Below the pieces are notes generated by a model. The model was not told where the DNA came from. It ran no database searches and was given only the letters and a program-made list of their open reading frames with translations. Below are positions 28,501 to 34,346 of a stretch of 39,325 nt of DNA, piece by piece. The position numbers and the translations under genes were made by a program. Source of the DNA: Zelonia costaricensis (Eukaryota; Euglenozoa; Kinetoplastea; Trypanosomatida; Trypanosomatidae); NCBI GenBank assembly GCA_030849075.1, contig JASAOO010003312.1, forward strand, positions 1 through 39,325, given 5' to 3'. Each line of letters begins with the position of its first letter. The first letter of the stretch is position 1.

Positions 28501-29435
28501 TGAGGCGGGGCGGGGTATGCAGGGATGAACGGGAGGCGCAGCTCGTAAGGGGACGGTTGCTGCGCATCGACAATGCTGACGCCATCCACGTAAACGTACA
28601 TGAGCGCCTTGGAGAAGAGACCAATCACTACGAGTGGTGACAGTGTCGCGCCGTAGCCGATTGCGCCCGCCGGTTCCACAAACTGCACTCTCGGCGCACC
28701 GTCCTCGTACAACAAGCGCGTGAAGTTGTTGATGAATCGGGGGCCGTACTTCCCTGCGTCGTGCGCGACGTACTGTGGATCTGCTGCAGCCTCCGTCGCT
28801 GCGGCGGCCGCCTCGGCGGCTAGCGCCGACCCGTCCTTACCAAACGCGCGGCTGGCGTTGGCTGCTGCTGCCGCCGCACCGTCACCGACGAGCCGGCGCT
28901 CAGCCTGGAGGGAGGAGGAGAGCGCACTGGTGGGGGCAGCAAACGCCGCTGCGCTCGCACTCCGCCGTATCTCGCGCACGCCGCGCCGCGGACGAGCCGC
29001 CGTCCACGGGGTGCACGACCACCTCTCGTCCACCGGCAGCGAATTGGTCTGGCGGCCACCCACCGCCACGCAGGACGGCAGTGCGGCACCGTCAACGGGC
29101 TCTGCGGCAGCAAAGGTGAGGTGCGGTAGAGGCCACAACGCTGCGCCACAGGTGCTCCCACGGGGCGGTAGCCGGGTAGGTGACGCGGTGGCGATGCGTG
29201 CAAGACTCGCCGCCAGATCGCAGACGGCTGAAAGCGCGACGCCGCAGAGCAGCAGCACGAAAACGAGACGCAGACACCACCGCGCCAGCACCGGTGGCCC
29301 ACGCGACCGAGGCGCCATCCACGACCCAAGGGGCGGTGACGCTGATGTAGACGGTCCGCACGGTGAAAATACACATGCACAATGCGCACCGGGTGAGTCG
29401 AGGGCCGCAGCTCGGAGCAGGGCGAGGAGGTCCAT
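13551..29435 (-). CDS. Giant fibrocystin/PKHD1L1-like membrane protein (IPT/TIG, G8, beta-helix)
   Basis: About 5,294 residues in one uninterrupted frame. A hydrophobic segment at about 52-70 acts as signal peptide or anchor. At least eight IPT/TIG-like repeats with the (I/V)xSVxPxxxxxGG pattern lie near 1222, 1357, 1448, 1558, 1677, 1767, 1878 and 2197. A clear G8 domain (about 2292-2397) reads NIVVIPSGNSILLDV, then GVLIVADNLDIELRVGYML and a SGALIAGSP turn. It is followed by fibrocystin-type motifs: LQLHGTPP, WAVGDVVAIVT, RRTIVVRGDE and RLEHVELYRTGKRG. Beta-helix-like regions cover about 2585-2880 and 3700-4110, with a second, weaker G8-like region at about 3405-3528. One membrane span (about 4842-4867) precedes a cytosolic tail of about 425 disordered residues. 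This is the architecture of a type I ciliary/surface protein of the PKHD1 family. The start at 29435 is the first ATG after a candidate acceptor; the ATG at 29318 (MAPRSRG) would place the hydrophobic segment as a normal signal peptide. Confidence 0.92.
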   Translation of the reverse strand: MDLLALLRAAALDSPGAHCACVFSPCGPSTSASPPLGSWMAPRSRGPPVLARWCLRLVFVLLLCGVALSAVCDLAASLARIATASPTRLPPRGSTCGAALWPLPHLTFAAAEPVDGAALPSCVAVGGRQTNSLPVDERWSCTPWTAARPRRGVREIRRSASAAAFAAPTSALSSSLQAERRLVGDGAAAAAANASRAFGKDGSALAAEAAAAATEAAADPQYVAHDAGKYGPRFINNFTRLLYEDGAPRVQFVEPAGAIGYGATLSPLVVIGLFSKALMYVYVDGVSIVDAQQPSPYELRLPFIPAYPAPPHVALLHCGNGVLPDCEDPSLVRPLTITITYATATSRSDSTYAAIAPVLANITVVLDGLDGRPLLARYPTLTPLLLSSSTHALVMTRPPRFTSDTELDKWSVAPSYRQPPTQRHQLSAVVHPQQVHIVGQAQQDWEANISRFSVQLAAHTFADALAYVGVTAAVEQVLPASAASWWMDHSTRVEYRNAAKDAMHANVSILWTVGEVTGDLTTTTATRSLDVAAELYGLHVVLPSLTRAAHTVTLPALYDVAPGEGVRFMNQNCTAAPVTHDLFIRGAFPRSLLILNDDVMATLRPLRVPTFEGTTNAPNVALVDPTLGDCQATGESDVGDTLFCRASVRATTRDDSALAELRATDPLDTCGGGIVVSLFSASGSTASEASGAATNWDAASSGGGLTLLSGFPKALALTSRVGLQDVFNAMPNLPTDMSAFEGEWLVLRFSFVFLSAVSGVYRLHCDGSALHMQVRIRAGSDPDTVVQADCLQSPTDAAPFRHTVVDAEFDSESRLYINASCTFPWVPGSAQGSPTGEFCGVSLEAVSLWQPIGPAMALLPSYAVYEMRVPVNEDAAAVADGYAVALGLGEAAATPLVSFTLPGVGSVRDCYALPWRVLDEGGPYESGAAVGQRWGGLGFVNVSFPSTVMSDTGEAQQHCHLFLAFRLPEELQSAGATTTTAATQVGGSGGVGRSASTAQCPPLLTLTVQTPNTSAAPVQTQRVFCGSRSYFMDPITPLQLRVPLLEVPRLVDLDALVPSTEDSYMVYQYCIEVVFYNETTRFTAAYAARRPLVYTIVDTVDAPSHFCPSVHATAPPNPANVSALDTVYFTGTDLRYYNASNARPLTGTRFTVELVTVGTYKCADAGVMTPTGVLPSLTAHLVNDTTVALPITADVPGGWFNLTMAQGEAGAVVVDCSVTLRVASTIDSVTASDVVGPVGGTVLRVRGSNLPIFEATDATLTVGYPGESGTPAAPRCRVTSSSGTLIECTTPSIDEDRIPTLAVYHKEDENEDTYWLPLNLTIFYVDSRKRRRMLQTININNTATGVSRLLVPFRLSKMSITSVSPLRVSCMSDNPTFTVRGTGIASHSVLLCDVTTISTADRTSCILCLPRAFSSELLVCDALSSLPQGYYRVYVSDRALEGVTAFTVASSCRVDTVEPAFLYPHTGSVQLSLIGDGFAPSSGATMSVVATSGGTRRTYVRPIVAMTSTKVTCNPPDLRWMEESGGTLALAVNFGGGGVLGCGGQCTVREARVLPSSQVPRIDSVTPFAGQAPLLLTIYGAGFTKLPHSPRTPQSVISTQGGLLHRTTPLALQDTYIDVGGGSCVIVNMLNTRIVCNLTDPCANTYDGSAVHLVSRTYGTTTPFSGNTSRRFFECDMRVDAISHVTGSAAGGQTLLVTGVGFPAEPALLRVMVAGVTCTVQVANTTSITCTTVATYASIAPHNGPVVVFNDGTGRQSSCCSYTFDATEMPFLTSVSPTTAAAGARLLLFGFNFPNATAAAGEDLPLWGAHTTSYSQTAPMTVLFGTRQLDVTDIKSSTRAFVTVPDDFFGQDYLAVHVNGVGNSPLFLDSVFTVLATPAVAVPGMGGYHGRVTMRLAGTSLGPNRAAAEVTKLFNVFVCGRLCEMLPTGSAGEVTCRTPTYIDEEFVSLYRRLLAFERLTDGFTAYFYGTPAVDWGPEVIVNDAWNVLVNRKVPWGDVTALFTGSASVMYPFAASASVVSINRPSVFIVLEAHLHSRLLLSSVTLVLAPMTPQVTSLDLSQATCRLLLATATAQIASLFSSDANPLNTTMWKQFDLGSAEAAHFVWPPLQLGANTLDFTLLDAFPTAVYMGIECVGLPVNVLRLSSASVAGYQVGLDFRGGVCPVNIRAQQRSDQPIMDSCPERVGVSCPLFHYRREMTPVVTRYDPVSALASDVGASITLYGSGFGTNVSAIESVVLDRAACAPVSVSDTELRCAMQGRVSTTRPWRVAWSNESGRGTAMLLSTQPFYATVAWSSYLAWMGEGLPKEGNIVVIPSGNSILLDVPPPPLSGLLLAGVLIVADNLDIELRVGYMLIAESGALIAGSPNQPHRHRFTLTLALNLFQDNPYDFVNDIASLESDAEPPYSRLLNVMGGTLQLHGTPPAMARARLAQTANVGDTSITVDRWVPWAVGDVVAIVTKHVALPHFIEQRTIVARVANATNTVLFFTSEAPLAHLHRAGAPMPDEPAASQYADAVEWNGTWAGAYAEATGTEVVYLRRTIVVRGDEVSPLSGVGASVWIQGTTKVRLEHVELYRTGKRGTLQGYSVWLDGVRFPVDEVVLDDIVLHDAYYRGVVLQNTRNVIVRAVTVLYADGYGVAAAGPEHARLAVVDSFLAGLRGDRGGLDTIAAGLFASAADVTLRGTEIFASEGHGAWYALRFLFVGAAAWLCPGQSVLAGLHDSRLHNLRRHGVLVYPLQLNVGEHCVLSTNAADANEPSATSAAAQSASAEDRADTLLAGAMRGLLVFSCGLYGVYLPPSSGYEVRDSAIVDCGVGGVFMDYTTLTTYIKTVFVAGHLPEGLSTTKDTLAGTNNQDDHYFVEGSIPLTEAAEALGVNPHQCAIAATHGGNFALDSITLGSVTGGAALMLGTLSVSSSVVTDYLPGSYAAQRSSHLTALVFNISVVQPIDTTLLLTGSVAVIDLDGRLAASDERTIFLFGESSDLVNVPARCVLVPEKAPGSTSEVLEPPLSVTVEGPVAESPQRSGQMLWMQGREVASAGISGTTVVRLTAPKAREPGDENSGSLGDPQSQMWGCKSPAKMLSLMFLEVSTAADPVEGETPAACTTVTADLREGDGTRTVLQANLTRLNESSGSASDSNALAKAVEVVASASFYLMSRDDEPVNGQPCGRVETVAGIAAVPRWYTPGTSYSTAGGVEELRGAGAYALESSTNLSLTFYTETGAVCYPAKFTMRADQSLAWPTAELLTQVRVSQSMYAYDALPGLRTACTAPPLMGDVRWRFNSSDPGVKTRAPRATAPASTSTRSSREDEAKEESAQINTTALLLADAERPTWLTLALNPPCIGALNRNGSSGPWSASPSLLAAVEVRVCREITRAGDGCIGPRFPYLKPFVSAHTVAANAPFVSWYSSAAWEDGWAPWLASDATAMATPSTFVIPFGTRVHLHLRGDATVPGVLLVIGELLVTVGGDAASPSSEAHTSSMKADWTAASTAGTPAACTLRVTSLVVLGKLNVSATEDVIPVLRIELGIKHASTPPYQLDADTSVHPGTLYAAGEVSLTGVATGPTTWRATEAVPQDTHVVPAVQHLTNVSVFYEYCLQQVQLMAAVTNTPPQTRLALFKAASNCTTATFAHLPQWLSGLSSPYTSVAAWRNGSRIGVTSGTAFANQSETNTVLSSGGAAGSSTFTAASAWRFPHGGVYTHDTTPRMEGLDVYGELIQLSQTVELDCAIAKSLSDAGCMLHITRQRNPAGLFQPPRFQATGVGIHRFGKRGQSTASAGVMPATAPLTFLPAVYVNVSAGDYDAGPVLAKFRTTAEDWDAAGYAVLAGTVLENSFGTALYSDRKNTHLFMVDSAVWNSVGGGVRIDGGASGVFMAGVVVAGTTYARGRDFGNVSDETELIRPDTATLTETPPLTLEDTLVTSMCSVLINQSFVLSPFRAADDEHDLWVNEVVTVGAFVQDVVAAGSESEGFCVPWDGPGGPCWMARNTAHSAVIGLFLFDRMVSPDPGTQVQTNSGNILATLRSFAPRTNQSMWFDSTPWGGPPLSEALSAFTLVVPSTNELNAITQFSQWTIYGNRYIGIYSSGHSNVSITASDIFANPIGVALAVNPATSVGRSSILDSYIATFPGCSCGSTTYSGTSVGLHVPPAVAAASVREWDVCQYSAYAKSRWTPYGCGPLTFVDETYHYTAVLVMPSYAYRPLSYPRDAPITSLSASMVESHTQTRLYLTRVLFGAVGDLAACTSTACWDAVGAKGSPLRSAAVMGTGGPGLRGSASLGAVVLSAIAYASSSASSLAKPTIAPQGANVSAFLPVTGTAASVLRLRPHTLKPPAHGSVDSDAVAYPAEVRTASPGSGNDGTATPTEEVVQAGRENPYGDTVVYDSDGTAYTKREGGRNYIARSAWSNNSVTTLLSTLCTPDTTTGGEMFVCGQDITFVQVRFRSLDARAGLQSLVGRLSMLLAEAFSADAAQYQNYYTPTAMSVLRARDTEQPGSAGDSAATVLAFPVPFRFVVLQPAAEAYPQAMEVQLAACGDAAVDATRDVLVALPLLDNEATVRVWSVHSRVLIPVASTLTAFTVVKASAKLAYKPIFPFEDEPGVAENAAQWAHYSNQSNITGNTASFVLLHLHCGARLRVHQLVYGMIMLYAPQDLNLVKQGLLRRGLTVDMTSILPADLYPTVNMTWFEERLLVKVMDLYPDAVLGEGTWIVLKVEAVDSFRYNATAATDAIHEFLSVVDRNSTFFNSFVAAPAAAPLAAARDELRERLLRVTARQRPGPASGTRLAREMADSGEDLLAPISASSLTTGATLVVGGVHFSVVLTMPVLLPAELARLEAILRAFSTGVGPGTVRTSWLVVFVVVLGLVLLLLAAWVGLRLCLPALRWRRDAAVAAAARKTAGAPHTAAAAVLGTSDGDALPPDTGSAGVVWVAGVLRTAVVATLDKNGVTACGGADAVRRRTAKTAMAAAATPAHRAASRAVTRQLLLLPSFNPLDKDAAVVPFASSDAPVPRVTEPQRSHAAARQRYVRDWHIAPHAMVALTQRNSMARVMAMATTTAGAAAATAAATAAAGGRGAASTMGSDGSAEVAPSAGSPTPPLQGTPGSRPRCPVPPLSKGGSAGAAAYGSRVLAEGSYRTSLRPQDGDAAAAGQSRVATEPAIPVAPQLSPPSRVAPSLAVLLPPVAIGGGAVADGGSPTQAQTAALPMTLQSILTTSVLTSSAALPYASPASLFPTGPTTVDDTTQVLRGRGQILFTTPTLDSASAVAGSSRQALRLAMNAVLTPGDSSADDEDDEEPRQVYERPD

Positions 29436-29539
29436 ACGAGCTGCACAGTGCCCCCCGCCCCGTTCCTCTGCGCCTGGTTTCTTACGGGACGCACTCTCCG
29501 CCGAGACGCAGAAGAGCCCCCCTCCGATCCGCTGTATTG

Positions 29540-29580
29540 CTCCGGAAAGGAGGACGAGGAAGGGAAGAAATCGGGAAGCG
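29540..29580 (-). promoter_or_regulatory. Candidate trans-splice acceptor for the giant gene
   Basis: On the minus strand CTTCCCGATTTCTTCCCTTC followed by CTCGTCCTCCTTTCCGG leads to an AG at 29541-29540. No ATG occurs between this point and 29435, giving a 5' UTR of about 104 nt. Other tracts exist further upstream, so the choice is not unique. Confidence 0.4.
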
Positions 29581-29689
29581 GTTCCCGGCCGAGGAGAGCG
29601 AAGAAAAAGGAGATCAGTCAAATCACGTGACGAGGGGGTGGAGTGGAAGGGGGAGGGGGGAACAGCAACAAGGAAGGCACAGTGTGTTT

Positions 29690-29701
29690 GGGGGGGGGGG
29701 G
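29690..29701. repeat. G12 homopolymer
   Basis: Twelve G on the plus strand (C12 on the coding-sense strand), followed by further G-runs in the giant gene's upstream spacer. Confidence 0.85.
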
Positions 29702-31322
29702 AGGAGGGGCTCACAAGGTAGCAAGACCGAGTGTGGCAGGAAGCTGTTCACGCGGTACGGTGATGGAGGTGGTGGAGAGCGTGCAAGTGTGTGTGTGTGT
29801 TTAGGGGAGGGGAGGGGGGTGCACGTGCGGCGTTGTGTTGAGGTGACTGACGCAGATAAAGAGCGGCGCGCTGGCCTCAAGAAACGCGTAGCGCAGCTCA
29901 CTTAGTGTTTGCTTGTGTGTGGAATTTGCGTGTGGAAGCGCGTGCACGCCAAGAAAGGAGTAGTGCCGGAACAGAAATGTTTGCGCGTGTTAGCGAGGCT
30001 GGCGTGTCCTGGCATGTAGAACGATCGACCGCGAGTACTGAAGTGTCGGCACGGCAAAAAACAAGAAGAGAGAACGAGGGTTGTCTAGCAGGGGAGAAGG
30101 GAGGGTCCACCCAGACAGGCTGAGGCCGATCGAACGGGCGTTGCGGTGCCGTGCAGAGGGCGGCGAGTTTCCTTTTTCGGTGAAGAGCGTCAATAGTGAG
30201 AAACGAGGGCAAAGGGGGGGGGGCAGAAGAGAGGGAGAGCGTGTGTGGAAAGGTAACGAGACGACACGTGAGGAGTGCGGCGCTCTGCGTGCGTGTGAAG
30301 AGAAGCCGTGACGACGTCCCTGCCAGGTGCCTTCCATGATCCACAAAAAAAAAAGGCGCACCCGACATTTTGATGGGCGGTGCTCTGTTGCCGCGCATGC
30401 CCACTAGCCCGCCCGTTTTCTTTGCGTTCCAGTGCCGCCGCGTGTCAGCATGTGGGCCTCCCAACCCTCCTCTCTCGCCACCACCGGCCGTCCGCGGTCT
30501 CGCGCCCTGCGGAGGTGGTGGAGGGTGCAGGGTCACGCGGCGTCGTCAGCGCGCATGCACTGCGCAAAGGAGCGCTTCGTTTTTTGTTTCGTGCTTTCCT
30601 CTGATTCTTTTTGGCGTATCGCAGTGCGCACGGCAGCTCTTTACGCAAGAGTGACGGCAAGGTTGCGCCAGCGGGCCCCGACTGCTCCACCGTCGTCGCG
30701 CTTGGGAAGAGGAGGAGGTGGAAGGGACCTCGGCGCACAAGACTCGACACTGTCATGCCCAATACCAGTGCCGGGTCAACAAAGAGGTGTTCCCCGGGGG
30801 TGAGGCGAGGGCTGAGAGTGCGTGAGGAAGGGGGAGTAGGAGGTGGAGCAGTGCGAGTGGGGGTGGCGGCTAGGATGGCAAGTCCAGCAAGAGCCGCGGG
30901 GAAAAAAAAGAACGACAAAGGAAAGACAACAACGCAACTCAAGAAGAGACGTCAACACTCCTAGCGGTGCGCAAAAGGAAGGGTCAGGGGAGGGGGGGGG
31001 GGAAGGGCTCACGAGACGTACACACACAGACAAACACACAAACAATTCAAGAGCCGAAGGGAGCCACAGGCGTCCCACGTGCGTGATACGTACCACCGTT
31101 GGCAACCTCACACGCCATCACTGCCCAGCGGGGACAAGAAGGCAAAAGACAAAAAAAAACCGAGATGAAGAAGAAGCGCAAGAAGCATGAACGGAAGTGC
31201 GGCGAAGGCAAACAGCAGCCACGACGACGGTGATGCGTTGCACAAGTAATGCCAAGCCACCGCACAGGCTGCTGCGGCCACGCACCCGGACGCAGGCACG
31301 CGACAGCCGTGCACGCTCTTCC

Positions 31323-31349
31323 TTGTGTGTATGTGTGTGTGTGTGTGTG
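31323..31349. repeat. GT dinucleotide microsatellite in the 3' UTR of the 714-aa gene
   Basis: An interrupted (GT)n tract, broken by one AT, begins about 40 nt past the stop codon of the 714-aa gene; it reads (CA)n in the transcript. Confidence 0.9.
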
Positions 31350-31390
31350 CTGGCGTGAGATCCCGAAAGCAACGTCTGCTCTCGGGCCTC

Positions 31391-33535
31391 TCAGAAGAGG
31401 CTGTCCCAGTCGGGGTTCTGCGCCGCGGCGGCATCGGCGCTGGGCGTCGCGGTGGCGTCGGCGGTCGCAGGCGCGCCCTCGGCCGCCGCGCCGCTTCCCC
31501 ACACCGGCGCTGGCCCGGGTGCCAGCCGCCCGACACTGCCGTTATGGAAGAGGTGGTCGATGACGTCGCTGCCGCTCGCAGGCGCGGCGGTTGGTGCGGC
31601 GTTGGGCGAGGTCGGCGATTCAAAGAGGTTCGCAGCCGCCGGACTGGCCGGCGCCGGGGCTGCGGGGGTCTGGAAGAGGTTAACGCCCGCCCCCTCCACC
31701 TTGACGCCGTCGAAGAGGCTCACCATCGTGCGGCCAACGCGCTCGCGCTGCTCTTTGAGCGTCACGGCGGAGCTCACCGTGGTGGCGGCGGACGTGCATG
31801 GCCCGGCGATGGGCACGTCGCTGTGTGGCGGCACCATCGCTGCCGTGCCGTCCAGCGCCGGCTCCACGTCCACGACCTCGCGCCGGGTTAGCAGGTGGGC
31901 GTTGACGGCGGCGGGCGCCTGGCACGTGAACAGACCCTCCTTGTCCCGCATCACCTCCGTGAACGGGAAGAGGTCTGTCTGGGCCTCCGTGATGGCCGAC
32001 AGCGGCGCCTGGCGGAGCTCCATTTGCTGCTGCACGCCCTGGTAGTACACGGCGAGGTTGTGCAGCAGGTGGGCCAGCATCAGCGGCATCGCCTCGTCGT
32101 TGATGCACACGGCGTGCTCGCGGTAGAAGCGGTCACGCGCGGTGCAGAACTGGCAAAGAAAGACGACGGACTTGGGCTCAAAGAAGCACGCGGCGCGGCG
32201 CTGGCAGGCACCGCACTTCACCTCCCCCCGCAGCGTCAGAATGCTCTTCTCCGACAGCGTCGTCGTCGTCGACTCGTCCGACCCACCCACGCGCTCCCCA
32301 GCCTCCATGGCCCCTGCCACCCCTTGCGGCGCGGCAGGAGCCCCGTCTGTGCCGTGCTGCTGCTGTGCCTGCTGCTGCTCCTCCGCGAGTCCGTTGGCGC
32401 GGCGCTGCACGGTGAGAATGCTTTGGACAAGCGTCGGCGGTACCTGGTTGCCGGACATGAGCGCCTCGAGCTCCTTGGCGGGCAGGCGGCGCAGCACGGG
32501 GTGGGCGGCCCTGAAGAGAATAGCACGGATTTGTTGGGTGAGCGTGTCGAGGCGGCGGCGGGCGCACGTGTGGCAAGCCATGCAGAGGTACCCGTGGACG
32601 GGGCGCTGGAAAAAGTGCGAGAACATCTCAATCTCCGACTCCTCAATCATCATCAGGCCCTTGTCCTTGTGCACCGCGACGGACTTCCGCCGGACGCGGG
32701 CCTCCTTGTGCAGCACCGCGTGCCGAATCTTGTACAGCGTATTGCGTACGTCGAGCGGGCCGACCATGTCGGGGTCCATCACGGCGAGGTCGGTCGTGTG
32801 CGCGGCCACCACGCTGGTCCGTGCGGCGGCGGGTGGCGCGTCGGTGGAGATGGAGGCGCACGCCCCGGCCGGTGCGGTGGCGCCGCCGCCGCCGCCGCCG
32901 CTCGTCTGCCGCGTGCTCTTCTTGGCGGCGTCACGAGAGCCGTCGCGGCGCCGCCCTGTATGGTCGCGCTTGTGGCGCTGTGGGGCCGACTTGGCGCGCT
33001 TCTCGCGCCCCCCATCGTCCCGGCTGTGGCGCCGCCGCCGCTCCTTTCCAGACGACCCGGTGCGACGACTTGACGCCGTGCGCGAGCCCTCCGACGAGCT
33101 GTCGCTGTCGCTGTCGTACGTGGCCGTGGCCGAGGAGGAGTTCGGCTGGCTGCGACGCTGCCGCGCGGCCATCATGTGCTGGTGCTGCTTGATGCGGTCG
33201 TCGGAGAGCTCCACGTCGGCCAACTGCTCCCGCACCGCCGCCTCCAGGGTGGGTCGCTGCGGGAGGCTAATCATGGAGTAGGTGTCGTAGACAAACTCGT
33301 CATCCTCGCGCACCTCGCCGCCACGCCCGCAGACGCAGCAGAGGTACTTCTCCTCGAGGTCGTCCAGGTGCAGCTGCACCGCGCGCTCGTTGGCCTCTCG
33401 GGTGTGCCGGTCGAACTGCGCCTTCTGCTCCTTCACCTTCTCCGACACATCGTCGACGAACTCCTTTTGAAATGTGGCGACGGAGGAAAGCTGGTGGCGA
33501 AACCACTCCGCAATGTAGGTGCCGACGGAGGCCAT
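31391..33535 (-). CDS. 714-aa protein with Cys clusters, SR/RS-like linker and C-terminal LF motifs
   Basis: The frame begins MASVGTYIAEWFRHQLSSVA, an amphipathic helix. CysCysValCys lies at 66-69. A basic Ser/Arg-rich linker spans about 125-215, followed by a Gly/Ala-rich stretch to about 245. A more ordered region from about 250 contains Cys318-x2-Cys321-x2-Cys324. Then Cys441-x2-Cys444, Cys450 and Cys461-x2-Cys464 look like a zinc-ribbon or treble-clef pair. The last 115 residues are Ala/Pro-rich with repeated short motifs: SLFDG, NLFQTP, NLFESP, DHLFHN and the terminal DWDSLF. DLFPF occurs at 521. Such spaced Leu-Phe motifs in a disordered tail resemble adaptor-binding or endocytic peptides, but the match is loose. 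The start at 33535 lies just after a long pyrimidine tract and AG. The family is not recognised; confident as a gene, not as to function. Confidence 0.82.
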   Translation of the reverse strand: MASVGTYIAEWFRHQLSSVATFQKEFVDDVSEKVKEQKAQFDRHTREANERAVQLHLDDLEEKYLCCVCGRGGEVREDDEFVYDTYSMISLPQRPTLEAAVREQLADVELSDDRIKQHQHMMAARQRRSQPNSSSATATYDSDSDSSSEGSRTASSRRTGSSGKERRRRHSRDDGGREKRAKSAPQRHKRDHTGRRRDGSRDAAKKSTRQTSGGGGGGATAPAGACASISTDAPPAAARTSVVAAHTTDLAVMDPDMVGPLDVRNTLYKIRHAVLHKEARVRRKSVAVHKDKGLMMIEESEIEMFSHFFQRPVHGYLCMACHTCARRRLDTLTQQIRAILFRAAHPVLRRLPAKELEALMSGNQVPPTLVQSILTVQRRANGLAEEQQQAQQQHGTDGAPAAPQGVAGAMEAGERVGGSDESTTTTLSEKSILTLRGEVKCGACQRRAACFFEPKSVVFLCQFCTARDRFYREHAVCINDEAMPLMLAHLLHNLAVYYQGVQQQMELRQAPLSAITEAQTDLFPFTEVMRDKEGLFTCQAPAAVNAHLLTRREVVDVEPALDGTAAMVPPHSDVPIAGPCTSAATTVSSAVTLKEQRERVGRTMVSLFDGVKVEGAGVNLFQTPAAPAPASPAAANLFESPTSPNAAPTAAPASGSDVIDHLFHNGSVGRLAPGPAPVWGSGAAAEGAPATADATATPSADAAAAQNPDWDSLF

Positions 33536-33550
33536 GGCTGCCTCGCACCA

Positions 33551-33600
33551 CTCAAAAAAAGAAAAGGAAAAAAGAAGCAAGCGAGAAGACGAGAGAGGGA
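33551..33600 (-). promoter_or_regulatory. Candidate trans-splice acceptor for the 714-aa gene
   Basis: On the minus strand CTTCCCTCTCTCGTCTTC and GCTTCTTTTTTCCTTTTC with a T7 lead to an AG at 33552-33551. The 5' UTR would be only about 15 nt before the ATG at 33535. Confidence 0.5.
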
Positions 33601-33745
33601 AGAGCCGAAACGGAAGCGATATGCGCTGTTTGGTAGAGCTCGATAGCGAGAGGTGAAGAGGGAGGAGGTGGGGTGGGGGCCAAGGAAGGCTGGGCACGCT
33701 GCGGCTCTAGACTGCTCTGGGCCCTACATAGACGCACAGACGCGC

Positions 33746-34346
33746 ACACGCAGAGAAGATGGAGTGGGTGGCGGGGGCTCGGTGGAGGAAACTTGCAACG
33801 CGGCAGCGAGCTTCCCAGGGCGGGACGTTGTAGGAGGGTGGAAGAGAGGAGGGCGGTGTGAGGGCAGGGGAGCGGGCCGGGAGGGGAGGGGGAGGAGGAG
33901 GAGGAGCGTGAGTGTGCCACATGGACTGTGCAGAGGTTGCGGCCAGCAGGCGGTGCGGAAGGCGGTGGAGGGTCCTGCTGGATGGCGGGACTCGGCGAGT
34001 CGCAAGCCACCACAGTCCGGCCATGTCAAGGCGCCCTGCGGGGATNACACGCAGAGAAGATGGAGTGGGCGGCGGGGGCTCGGTGGAGGCAACTTGCAAC
34101 GCGGCAGCGAGCTTCCCACGGCGGGACGTTGTAGGAGGGTGGAAGAGAGGAGGGCGGTGTGAGGGCAGGGGAGCGGGCCGGGAGGGGAGGGGGAGGAGGA
34201 GGAGGAGCGTGAGTGTGCCACATGGACTGTGCAGAGGTTGCGGCCAGCAGGCGGTGCGGAAGGCGGTGGAGGGTCCTGCTGGATGGCGGGACTCGGCGAG
34301 TCGCAAGCCACCACAGTCCGGCCATGTCAAGGCGCCCTGCAAGGAT
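33746..34346. repeat. 301-bp tandem duplication interrupted by an N
   Basis: Copy 1 (33746-34045) and copy 2 (34047-34346) align without gaps at an offset of 301. They differ at only five positions: 33769/34070, 33789/34090, 33818/34119, 34040/34341 and 34041/34342. The N at 34046 sits exactly at the junction. Both copies include a (GGA)n-like stretch. Neither copy encodes a plausible protein. Confidence 0.95.
34046..34046. other. Single N at the repeat junction: probable assembly gap
   Basis: The ambiguous base lies exactly between two near-identical 300-bp units. This suggests that the assembler could not resolve a tandem array and that the true copy number may differ. Confidence 0.75.

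Larger units (their letters stand above)
29436..31390. other. Intergenic spacer
   Basis: No gene is seen in nearly 2 kb. It holds the leader of the giant gene and the 3' UTR of the 714-aa gene. The plus strand is purine-rich, with a G12 tract at 29690-29701, GT tracts at about 29787-29800 and 31323-31349, and an A10 run near 30345. Frames across it encode only low-complexity peptides. Confidence 0.6.

Noticed and set aside
29436..29714. N-terminal extension of the giant protein to 29714
   Set aside because: The added residues are low complexity and would lie upstream of the likely splice acceptor near 29540.
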